Assembly: GCA_020439745.1 (NCBI GenBank)
Contig: JAGQSC010000017.1
Location: 62,001-126,000 of the forward strand
Reading direction: 5' to 3'
DNA: 64,000 bases
Origin: Acidobacteriota bacterium
Lineage (GTDB): Bacteria; Acidobacteriota; Holophagae; Acanthopleuribacterales; Acanthopleuribacteraceae
Shown piece by piece: positions 52,388 through 60,451 of this stretch (the stretch's first letter is position 1; every line of letters starts with the position of its first letter). Under the pieces are notes generated by a model. The model was given only the letters and a program-made list of their open reading frames with translations, searched no databases and was not told where the DNA came from. A program made the translations under genes and the position numbers.

Positions 52388-53656
52388 ATGCATATAGCTC
52401 TTTTTTGGTTGCTCGCTCAGATCACGCTCCAACCGGAACCTCGCGCTGTATTGACATCAGGAAATCAACAGCAACTGGGTTCGTGGACCTTTACGCTGCA
52501 CGGTAACGCCTTGTATGAAGTGGATCAGAGCCACATCATTCACTTGGAATTGCGATTACCTGAGTCTCTGGTGCTGTCTCAAACACTGGTTGATTTCGAA
52601 TATGCTGCCTCCAACAGCGAGCCGATTTACTTACCGCTCTTACTAGAGGGCGATCAGCCAGGAAGAATGGCTGCACCCGCTAACAGCTTGCGTATTGCAC
52701 GTTGGCGACGCGGTGAACAGTCTATCTGGCTACAGGTGCTGGCGTCGTCAAGCTATTGGGTAGAATCGGAAGGTGTGAATCGGCCGCCAAGTGCCGAGTT
52801 TCCCGTTAGTTTCACCTTGGGTGGATCATCAGAGCGGAGCCGAGATAGGTATCAGTCCGCATTTGATCGTGGCAGGGCATCCTTGCCCTATACACAACGT
52901 GATGGGACTCCACAACACGTCTTTCTTCTGGTGGACGTGAAGGAACCCCTGCAGCCAGGTGAACGCCTCACGTTAAAGGTTCATGCCACCACAAACAATG
53001 ACGGTTGCAACATTCGCAACGAATCAACAGGATATTGGTGCTCCTTTGCAACGTCCTCCGCATTGTTTGATGGATCAGGTACACTGGGCTTCGCTGTGGA
53101 CTCTCACCCAAGTTATTGGATGTTTCGTAGCCACGCGCAGCAATCATCACTCGAAATCATTAATTTGGGTCGTGACACCACTCCGTTGCTGCTGCAATGG
53201 TTAGGAGAAAACGGGCTGCCGTTCATGGAGACTGTCGAAGCGCCACCGGGCAGGACATCCATTTCGCAGCCGATGGATCGGTCACTATTGCTCATTGACG
53301 GTGGACCGGACGAGTTGCGCATTTTCATGCGAACCACCAATGAACCGGGCCAAAGCTTCGACTTTGATGCGGCGAGTTATGGTCATCTACATCGGTTTTT
53401 GCTTCCTTCACACGACCTTGAACTTCAACTTTACAATGCCCAGCTTGACGTTCTGAACGTTGCTGGATTTATGGACGGACAAATTCTGGATATCGCCCTC
53501 GAGCCGCGAGAATTGCGGCGTGTCCCATTAACTGCAAACACCCCTGGCTCGTTGCTTGTAATTGAATCGAATGAGCCTTTCGTGTGCCAACTGATCGCGG
53601 TGGAATCGGACGCTGACACCTTTCATTGGCAATACACGGTGCCTACGCTTGATTGA
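52388..53656 (+). CDS. Secreted protein of unknown family, X3 (divergent paralogue)
   Basis: A 422-residue protein with leader MHIALFWLLAQ. It keeps the X-family N-terminal pattern: LGSWTFTLHGNALYEVDQS, LRLPESLVLSQTLVDFEYA, NSLRIARWRRGEQSIWLQVLASSSYWVESEG, but is clearly more distant than X1 and X2. The C-terminal half differs more and carries extra Cys (NNDGCNIRNESTGYWCSF), perhaps a disulfide. GGAAGGAGG lies upstream of the ATG. It is the last gene of the operon and is followed by a terminator. Confidence 0.78.
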   Translation: MHIALFWLLAQITLQPEPRAVLTSGNQQQLGSWTFTLHGNALYEVDQSHIIHLELRLPESLVLSQTLVDFEYAASNSEPIYLPLLLEGDQPGRMAAPANSLRIARWRRGEQSIWLQVLASSSYWVESEGVNRPPSAEFPVSFTLGGSSERSRDRYQSAFDRGRASLPYTQRDGTPQHVFLLVDVKEPLQPGERLTLKVHATTNNDGCNIRNESTGYWCSFATSSALFDGSGTLGFAVDSHPSYWMFRSHAQQSSLEIINLGRDTTPLLLQWLGENGLPFMETVEAPPGRTSISQPMDRSLLLIDGGPDELRIFMRTTNEPGQSFDFDAASYGHLHRFLLPSHDLELQLYNAQLDVLNVAGFMDGQILDIALEPRELRRVPLTANTPGSLLVIESNEPFVCQLIAVESDADTFHWQYTVPTLD

Positions 53657-53678
53657 CGTATCACTATTGTCATTTCAT

Positions 53679-53723
53679 AGCGAGTGAGCCTAGTCCTCCA
53701 ACCAACTTAGCTGACTCGCTTTT
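53679..53723 (+). terminator. Probable terminator of the LRR/X operon
   Basis: AGCGAGT (53679-53685) pairs with ACTCGCT (53714-53720), with further imperfect pairing of AGC and CTAG inside, followed by TTTT (53720-53723). The stem is GC-rich but the loop is large and the T-run short, so the call is moderate. It lies 23 bp after the stop of X3 and 45 bp before the next gene. Confidence 0.55.
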
Positions 53724-53767
53724 GTGCAATGCGTTAAGATACCCGCATCTATTCACGGAGGATTCGG

Positions 53768-56700
53768 ATGGTGCGCTGTTGTGTGGCTCTTTTGCTTGTG
53801 GTAACTGGCTTTGCCGACGATTCAAAGCTGAAAGCGGAGACATTTAAAGGGCTCGCATGGCGATCGATTGGGCCTGCGCTCATGAGCGGGCGCATCGCTG
53901 ACATTGCTATCCATCCAAATCATGAAAACACCTGGTATGTGGCCGCAGGCTCGGGAGGCGTCTGGAAGACCGAAAACGCCGGCACCACTTGGACACCAGT
54001 ATTCGACGACCAGACCTCCTATTCCATAGGTTGTGTGGCCATCGATCCGCAAGCGCCTGAGACCGTATGGGTAGGTAGCGGCGAGAACGTCAGTGGCCGT
54101 CATGTAGGCTTCGGAGACGGCGTCTACCGCAGCCAAGACGGTGGCAAGACCTGGACCAACATGGGCCTGAAACAGTCTGAGCACATTGGATCTATCCGCA
54201 TTGATCCCAAAAACTCCAACGTGGTGTATGTGGCCGCTCAAGGTCCGCTCTGGTCCGCTGGCGGCCAACGGGGCCTGTTCAAAACCACGGATGGCGGCGC
54301 CAACTGGACCAAGATCCTCGGTGAAGGCGAATACGTCGGCTGCAATGAAGTACACCTAGACCCTTTCGACCCGGCAGTGGTGTACGCCTCCATGCATCAG
54401 CGCATGCGCAATGTGGCTGTGGTTATGAATGGCGGTCCAGGCTCCGGAATCTACAAGTCAACTGATGGTGGCGCCACTTGGGCACAGCTCAAAACAGGGT
54501 TGCCAGAAGGGGACATGGGCAAGATTGGCTTGGCTCTGTCACCCATCAAGGTGGGTCTTGTCTATGCCACGATTGAAGAGGGTGCACGTAAAGGCGGTTT
54601 CTATCGATCCGCCGACGGCGGTGCTTCCTGGGAGAAACGCAGCGACTACATTTCCGGGGGTACGGGTCCTCATTACTATCAGGAAATCCATGCCAGTCCT
54701 CACGTGGTCGATCGCATCTATCAAATGGACGTGTGGATTCATATCAGCAATGATGGCGGGAAGACGTTTCAAAAACTGGGTGAAACCAACAAACACAGCG
54801 ACAACCATGCGTTGGCATTCCGAAAAGACAATCCCAACTACCTGCTTTCTGGCTGTGATGGCGGTCTCTACGAGACCTATGACCACGGAGCCACCTGGCG
54901 GTTTTTCAATAACATGCCCATTACACAGTTCTATAAGGTGGCTGTAGACAACGGCGTGCCGTTTTATAACTTGTACGGCGGCACGCAAGACAACAACACG
55001 CAAGGCGGTCCCAACCAGACGGACAACAACATCGGCATTCGCAACAGTGACTGGTTCATCACGTTGTTTGGGGATGGTCATCAACCGGCCGTGGATCCCG
55101 AGAATCCCGACATCGTCTATGCTGAATGGCAGCAAGGGAATTTAGTCCGTTACGATCGCAAGAACGGTGAAATCGTCTACGTGAAACCTCAGCCAAGTCC
55201 CGAAGATCCCCCTGAACGTTGGAACTGGGATGCACCCATACTCATCAGTCCGCACCATCCTGCTCGTCTTTACTACGCCAGCCAGCGGGTTTGGCGCAGT
55301 GACAATCGTGGGGATTCCTGGGTGGCCCTTTCCAGTGACCTGTCCCGCGGCCAACAGAGACTGCAGCAACCCATCATGGGTCGCACCTGGGGCATCGATG
55401 CGGCTTGGGACTTGTACGCGATGTCTTTTTTCGGAAATGTTACGTCACTTTCCGAGTCGCCTGTTCAGGAAGGTCTACTTTACGCAGGCACCGACGATGG
55501 GTTGATCCAGATATCCGAAGACTCGGGGACTTACTGGCGGAAGGTAGACCTGCAATCCATCACAAAAGCACCCGTGTTTGTGAACGACATCAAGGCCGAC
55601 CTTCATGACGCGAACACCGTCTATGTGGCCGCCGACAACCACAAGAACGGTGATTTTAGACCGTTCTTGCTCAGGTCCACCGACCGGGGGAAAACGTGGA
55701 CGTCGATCACCGGCAATTTGCCAGAAAGGCACCTGGTATGGCGCGTGGTCCAAGATCACGTGAACCCCAAGCTACTTTTTGCCGCCACCGAGTTTGGCGT
55801 GTTCTTTACCTTGGATCAGAAGAACTGGATTGAATTGACAGGTGGAATGCCGACGATTTCTGTGCGCGACCTCGCCTTACAGAAACGTGAGAACGATCTG
55901 GTGGCGGCCACATTTGGGCGTAGTTTCTATGTGTTAGACGACATATCACCTTTGCGGCAGGCAACCGCAGAACAACTCAACAACGAAGCTACGTTGTTTG
56001 ATGTGCCGGATGCTTATTGGTACATCCAGCGCAGACCTTTGGCCATGCAACCCAAAGCCTATCAAGGTGATGGATTCTTCAGGGCCGACAACCCACCATT
56101 TGGCGCGGTGTTTACCTATTACCTGTCCGAGGGTTACCAGTCGGCGCGTAAGCAGCGTCAGGAAGCTGAAAAGAAGGGGAAGGCATCTATTGGCCCGTTT
56201 GAGCGGTACCACGAGGAAGAGCAGGAAGGTGAACCGGCTGTAATCTTGACGGTCAAGGACGAAAGTGGACAGATCGTCAGACACTTGTCGGGTTCAGCAG
56301 AAGCGGGTTATCACCGGGTTGCGTGGGATTTGCGGTACCCTAAGCTTGATGCTTGGAAACCACAAGCAGGAGATGACGACTATTTCCTGGGGAATCAAGG
56401 TTGGCTGGCTGCACCCGGAACCTACACGGTGGAGATGTCCAAACGCGTCAAGGGCGTCACCACACTGATTTCGAGTTGTTCGTTCCATGTGGTCCCGTTA
56501 CCGGGTTATGAGCACAATTTACCGGCCTCTGACCCCGTTCAAGTGACGCGCTTCTACCGCCAGATCGAACAGTTGCAACGAACGTCCACCGCCTTGGCCG
56601 AACGACTCAAAGAGACTCGCACGCGCGTAGGTGCCATTGAAGAGGCTTTAATGCGTTCCACCGCTGCGGTTGAAGTGATGGACCGAATCCTTGACATCAA

Positions 56701-57001
56701 ATCGAATCTTTACAACTTAGAGGACCGCATGAATGGTGATCGGATTGTGGCTCGTCTGGGTGAACCCGGTAAGCCCTCTCTAAATGACCGCATTTTCGCC
56801 ATTTCTTTGGGGAACCTATTCTCCACAAAAGGTCCCACGCCGAACCATCTTCAGAACTATGAGTGGGCCGTGCACGGTATCTCTGACGTGTCACAGATGC
56901 TTGACGATTTGATTGGCCAACAGCTGGAGCCTTTGGAAGATGAGCTCAATCAGTTGGGTGTACCTTGGACACCCGGAAGGGACGTACAACCGCCGAAATG
57001 A
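53768..57001 (+). CDS. Secreted sortilin/BNR-type beta-propeller protein, 1077 residues
   Basis: Leader MVRCCVALLLVVTGFA. The first ~700 residues form one or two large propellers with Asp boxes (KTENAGTTW, RSQDGGKTW, KTTDGGANW, KSTDGGATW, RSADGGASW, RSTDRGKTW) and event strands (DPKNSNVVYVAAQG). Typical of the widespread WD40/YVTN/BNR-like secreted family of ~1050 residues, including ISNDGGKTFQ and TQDNNTQGGP. After ~740 come an Ig-like region (PAVILTVKDESGQIVRHLSG) and a helical coiled-coil end (QIEQLQRTSTALAERLKETRTRVGAIEEAL). CGGAGGATTCGG precedes the start. It is coupled to the TPR gene by ATGA. Enzyme activity is not established. Confidence 0.88.
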   Translation: MVRCCVALLLVVTGFADDSKLKAETFKGLAWRSIGPALMSGRIADIAIHPNHENTWYVAAGSGGVWKTENAGTTWTPVFDDQTSYSIGCVAIDPQAPETVWVGSGENVSGRHVGFGDGVYRSQDGGKTWTNMGLKQSEHIGSIRIDPKNSNVVYVAAQGPLWSAGGQRGLFKTTDGGANWTKILGEGEYVGCNEVHLDPFDPAVVYASMHQRMRNVAVVMNGGPGSGIYKSTDGGATWAQLKTGLPEGDMGKIGLALSPIKVGLVYATIEEGARKGGFYRSADGGASWEKRSDYISGGTGPHYYQEIHASPHVVDRIYQMDVWIHISNDGGKTFQKLGETNKHSDNHALAFRKDNPNYLLSGCDGGLYETYDHGATWRFFNNMPITQFYKVAVDNGVPFYNLYGGTQDNNTQGGPNQTDNNIGIRNSDWFITLFGDGHQPAVDPENPDIVYAEWQQGNLVRYDRKNGEIVYVKPQPSPEDPPERWNWDAPILISPHHPARLYYASQRVWRSDNRGDSWVALSSDLSRGQQRLQQPIMGRTWGIDAAWDLYAMSFFGNVTSLSESPVQEGLLYAGTDDGLIQISEDSGTYWRKVDLQSITKAPVFVNDIKADLHDANTVYVAADNHKNGDFRPFLLRSTDRGKTWTSITGNLPERHLVWRVVQDHVNPKLLFAATEFGVFFTLDQKNWIELTGGMPTISVRDLALQKRENDLVAATFGRSFYVLDDISPLRQATAEQLNNEATLFDVPDAYWYIQRRPLAMQPKAYQGDGFFRADNPPFGAVFTYYLSEGYQSARKQRQEAEKKGKASIGPFERYHEEEQEGEPAVILTVKDESGQIVRHLSGSAEAGYHRVAWDLRYPKLDAWKPQAGDDDYFLGNQGWLAAPGTYTVEMSKRVKGVTTLISSCSFHVVPLPGYEHNLPASDPVQVTRFYRQIEQLQRTSTALAERLKETRTRVGAIEEALMRSTAAVEVMDRILDIKSNLYNLEDRMNGDRIVARLGEPGKPSLNDRIFAISLGNLFSTKGPTPNHLQNYEWAVHGISDVSQMLDDLIGQQLEPLEDELNQLGVPWTPGRDVQPPK

Positions 57002-58317
57002 AGTATCTCGCTTGGTTTTACCGGGTCCCAGAAACCGCTATTGGCCGGATACTGGACCAGCAATCTGTGTGGTTGACGGTGGGTCTGTTTCTGGGCGCTG
57101 CTGTTTTGGTGCATCTCGGGTTAAACAAGCATTTGTTGCACCATCAGCTGGTCATCAACCCCGAGTATCAGACCATGTTGGAAGAATGGCACCGATTGGC
57201 AGAAAGTGAAGGCGTTGATCCTGAAACTTTGGATGCATCGTTGCTGCCACTTTCGCCCTACCGAGCGGACCCCTTACCGCTGATTGGCGATAAAGGCTGG
57301 TGGTTACTGGATTTCCGTCTGGGCGCGACCCTTGCCAAAGTGATCACAGTTCCCTTTTGTTTGGTACCGATTCTGATGTTCTTGTGCTGGATTGCCAGTC
57401 GCTCTGGTCGGGCTGAGACACTCTCGTTTATGCCGACGGCCATGTGCGCCAGTTCCGCTTGGATTGCGGCCCATGTTCCGCTCGCGTTGATTGGCTTGGC
57501 AGCCTATGCGCTCCCGATGAGCGAGACCATCGCAGTGGCTGCGGTCGTAATTGCCAAGGCCCTTTTTGGTTGGTTCTTGCTGCCTGTGGTGCGAGTCTTG
57601 GCTAAAACCACCCAGGTCGTGGCGGGCGTCATCGTCGTGGCTAGCCTGGCGAGTGTGGGTCCAGCCAGTTTCATGGCTGAGAACGTGTTCTTTCTGTTCT
57701 CTCCCATGGTGTTCATCCTCTTTTTCGTGTACTTGGGTGGTGGACTGAGCGAAGCCAAACGCGGATTCGAAAATGCTCAGTCACTAAAAAAGTATCTGGA
57801 AGCCGCTACCGTCAATCCCGCCGATGCTGATGCACAACTGCAACTCGGACTTATCTATCACTCCCGGCAGCAATGGGAAGAGGCCGAATCCAGGTACCGC
57901 AAGGCTTTGGACATCGATAGCCGAGAAATTGATGCATTGCTCCATTTGGGTCGCTTGAGGTCCGAACGCGGTGATCACGCTGAAGCCATTTCGCTGCTTG
58001 CTCAAGTGGTTGAACAGAACCCGCGCCACAGCCAGTGGGAAGGTCTCAGAGACCTGGGGCATAACCATTTCCTTGCGGGCGATTTGGATGCCGCCGAAGA
58101 CCATCTTTCGCGTTTTGTCGGTCAACGCGAATTCGATCCGCAGGGTCTCATTTACCTCGCCGAAGTAAAACAGGCCAGAGGGCTATCTGAAGAAGCCAAG
58201 GAGTTGGTTGCAAACGCTTTGGAGGCGGTTCGAACGTCGCCTAGTTACCGCAAATCGGAATTACAGCGTTGGGAGCGGCTGGCTAAGCAGAAGGCCGCGG
58301 AATGGAGTCGTTCATGA
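56998..58317 (+). CDS. TPR membrane protein
   Basis: A 439-residue protein. The N-terminal ~250 residues have about six membrane helices (VWLTVGLFLGAAVLVHLGL; LAKVITVPFCLVPILMFLCWIA; TIAVAAVVIAKALFGWFLLPVV; VVAGVIVVASLASVGPASFMA; FLFSPMVFILFFVYLGGGL), similar in arrangement to Yip1-type domains. From ~265 five tetratricopeptide repeats follow (DADAQLQLGLIYHSRQQWEEAESRYRKALDID; DLGHNHFLAGDLDAAEDHLSRFV), cytoplasmic. The start at 56998 overlaps the stop of the propeller gene. It overlaps the hydrolase gene by 4 bp. Partner unknown. Confidence 0.8.
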   Translation: MKYLAWFYRVPETAIGRILDQQSVWLTVGLFLGAAVLVHLGLNKHLLHHQLVINPEYQTMLEEWHRLAESEGVDPETLDASLLPLSPYRADPLPLIGDKGWWLLDFRLGATLAKVITVPFCLVPILMFLCWIASRSGRAETLSFMPTAMCASSAWIAAHVPLALIGLAAYALPMSETIAVAAVVIAKALFGWFLLPVVRVLAKTTQVVAGVIVVASLASVGPASFMAENVFFLFSPMVFILFFVYLGGGLSEAKRGFENAQSLKKYLEAATVNPADADAQLQLGLIYHSRQQWEEAESRYRKALDIDSREIDALLHLGRLRSERGDHAEAISLLAQVVEQNPRHSQWEGLRDLGHNHFLAGDLDAAEDHLSRFVGQREFDPQGLIYLAEVKQARGLSEEAKELVANALEAVRTSPSYRKSELQRWERLAKQKAAEWSRS

Positions 58318-59114
58318 CTGAAGGCATCTTTAATGGCGTCAAACTTCACTACATCGAGCGAGGATCCGGCAACGAGACAGTGCTCTTTCTACACGGCCTG
58401 TTGTGGGATACCCGTCTTTATGAGCCGCAGTATGAGGCGTTAAAGGATCGGTACCGCTGTGTGGCGTTTGATTTTCGCGGGCAGGGTCAGAGCGAAGTGA
58501 CCATGACCGGGTTTGACATGGACACGCTTTATGAAGATTGTGTCGCCTTCATCGAAACACTGGGAATAGGGGCCTGTCACGTGGTGGGCCTATCCATGGG
58601 CGGCTTTGTGGCTATGCGTTTAGCGGCCAGGCGGCCTGATTTGGTCAAGTCACTGATCTTGTTGGAAACCTCTTGTGAGGTGGAACCAAAGGTTGTCAGT
58701 TATCGGATGCTCAATTTCATCGCGCGCTGGTTCGGTTTTGGCCCCGTGATCAACCGCGTGATGCCCATCATGTTTGGCAAGACGTTTATGAGCGATCCAG
58801 AACGGGAAGCCCTACGTAAAGAATTGGCACAACGCATCATGAACAACCATCGGGTGGGGATTACTCGAGCCGTTCGGGGTGTGATCGACAGGTTGGGTAT
58901 CGAATCAGAGTTGGCGCTGATTAAGGCACCCACCTTGATCATGGTGGGTGATGAGGACGTGGGTACCGTCCCCCAGAAGGCTCAGCACATCCATCATCTG
59001 GTTCAGGGCTCCCAACTGGAGATCATCAAAAGAGCTGGTCACACGTCCACTCTGGAGGAACCGGAACAGGTGAACCAACACCTCACCACCTTCCTAAGCC
59101 AACATGCTGGCTAG
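58314..59114 (+). CDS. Alpha/beta hydrolase
   Basis: A 266-residue protein of the usual size, with the fold's landmarks: oxyanion segment ETVLFLHGLLWD, nucleophile elbow VVGLSMGGFVAM (Ser), the acid strand APTLIMVGDEDVGTVP and the catalytic His in RAGHTSTLEEPEQV. Close in type to the 3-oxoadipate enol-lactonase/haloperoxidase-like group, but the substrate is not given by the neighbours. I use 58314 as start (GGAG nine bases before, ATGA overlap); 58302 would add four residues. Confidence 0.87.
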   Translation: MTEGIFNGVKLHYIERGSGNETVLFLHGLLWDTRLYEPQYEALKDRYRCVAFDFRGQGQSEVTMTGFDMDTLYEDCVAFIETLGIGACHVVGLSMGGFVAMRLAARRPDLVKSLILLETSCEVEPKVVSYRMLNFIARWFGFGPVINRVMPIMFGKTFMSDPEREALRKELAQRIMNNHRVGITRAVRGVIDRLGIESELALIKAPTLIMVGDEDVGTVPQKAQHIHHLVQGSQLEIIKRAGHTSTLEEPEQVNQHLTTFLSQHAG

Positions 59115-59126
59115 TGTCGCTACTGT

Positions 59127-60386
59127 ATGATTGAGCTCGGCGTTGCGGCACTGGTGGGGGGTGGTGTCCTTACCGGGCGCGTCCTTTGGAATCGCACTAA
59201 GTATAAGAGCCAGGCAGAAGCACTAGGTTTCGAGCCCCGTCGCATGGGGACGGCCATGACCCTCAGTCAGCTCGATTACGAGTTGGAACTGGATTTCGTC
59301 GTTGGGAAATTGACTTTGGCGCCCGGAGCCTTCGCCTATCCGTTTCAGGTCCGTCGCAAGAAAGAAAAGACCATCATGGATTGGTTCAAGGACGGGACAG
59401 GGGACAAAAGGTTGGACCAGCTCTACACATTCAAAGGGCCGGGGATGCATACCATTCTGGCCTATTTGACCCGCCGTATGCGTGCCGTGATGTTGCTGGA
59501 ACAGGTCTCTTTTCGAATGAAGGGCCAGGAGATCAGCGCTCATGTGAAAGCGTTTGTTACCCTGGGTCAAGCGGTATCTGCATTGGCTGAAATCCATCAG
59601 AATCTGACATCCAAAGCGAGCGTTACAGACCGACTGATTGACAATTTTCTGCAGGATCCTTCGCCTCGAGTACGGCAACTGAATCTCCAGGCGCTTGGCG
59701 AGAAATCACTTAGCCATGATCAAGCTGTACGGCTTGGGAAGTGCCTTGTTTCCAGCGACGAAGCCACCACCAAGACCGTCATACAGATGATGGGATCGAC
59801 CGCGGTCCCTTTTTTGATCGAACGTGCGAACGCTTCCGAGGCAGATTATCGCAAAAGGTGGGTCTTGCTCTTGGCGGGACTCAGTCGCAGTCACGCCTTG
59901 CCGTATCTGATGGAAGGGCTCAGTGATCCCGAAACGGCGTACGCCTATGCGCTTACTTTGTGTCAATGGCGTGAGGTGAATGCAATTGCTCCGGTCCTCG
60001 AAGTGATGGACGCCATCGTGGACATGTCAGATGCAGGACCTCTGGTGGAGGCCTTGGCCAGTTGGGGCCGCCCTGAATTCGAGCCTCCGCTCCTCCAGAT
60101 TGTCCGCGATGAACGTGTGGCCTTGGAGGTTCGCTGCGATGCGGCCTCTGGTTTGGCTCGTTGTGGCTCGACCCAATCTCTGGAGGCGTTGCACCGCATC
60201 ATCGAACAAAAGCCAAAGCGCAAATTGAAGAGTGCGATTGAACATGCCATCGCAGCTGTGCGAAGCCGACGCCAAGGTGAGCACGGCGGCTTTATCAGTC
60301 CCGCAGAACCGGGAGAGCCAGGTGCCATCAGTCCCTTGTCTCAAGGAGAACACGGGGAGATCAGTTCGCAGGGGCGGGCAGATTAG
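59127..60386 (+). CDS. HEAT-repeat protein with N-terminal membrane segment
   Basis: A 419-residue protein. A short hydrophobic N-terminus (MIELGVAALVGGGVLTGRVLW) is followed by a ~145-residue domain with mixed strands (DYELELDFVVGKLTLAPGAFAYPFQVRRKKEK) not recognised, then HEAT-like repeats (PSPRVRQLNLQALGEK; LASWGRPEFEPPLLQIVRDERVALEVRCDAASGLARCGSTQSLEAL), and a low-complexity tail with three imperfect Gly-Glu repeats (GEHGGFISP, GEPGAISP, GEHGEISS). HEAT repeats serve as binding surfaces. Function unknown; it probably sits on the inner face of the membrane. Confidence 0.7.
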   Translation: MIELGVAALVGGGVLTGRVLWNRTKYKSQAEALGFEPRRMGTAMTLSQLDYELELDFVVGKLTLAPGAFAYPFQVRRKKEKTIMDWFKDGTGDKRLDQLYTFKGPGMHTILAYLTRRMRAVMLLEQVSFRMKGQEISAHVKAFVTLGQAVSALAEIHQNLTSKASVTDRLIDNFLQDPSPRVRQLNLQALGEKSLSHDQAVRLGKCLVSSDEATTKTVIQMMGSTAVPFLIERANASEADYRKRWVLLLAGLSRSHALPYLMEGLSDPETAYAYALTLCQWREVNAIAPVLEVMDAIVDMSDAGPLVEALASWGRPEFEPPLLQIVRDERVALEVRCDAASGLARCGSTQSLEALHRIIEQKPKRKLKSAIEHAIAAVRSRRQGEHGGFISPAEPGEPGAISPLSQGEHGEISSQGRAD

Positions 60387-60451
60387 ATTCCCCTTGACGG
60401 CCGCCAGATAAGGGCTGATGATGCTGCGCTGACAGGTTGCGAGGCGCCTCC

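Noticed and set aside
53822-55135. Minus-strand frames of 177 and 198 codons over the sortilin-type propeller
   Set aside because: Shadows of the Asp-box repeats on the other strand.
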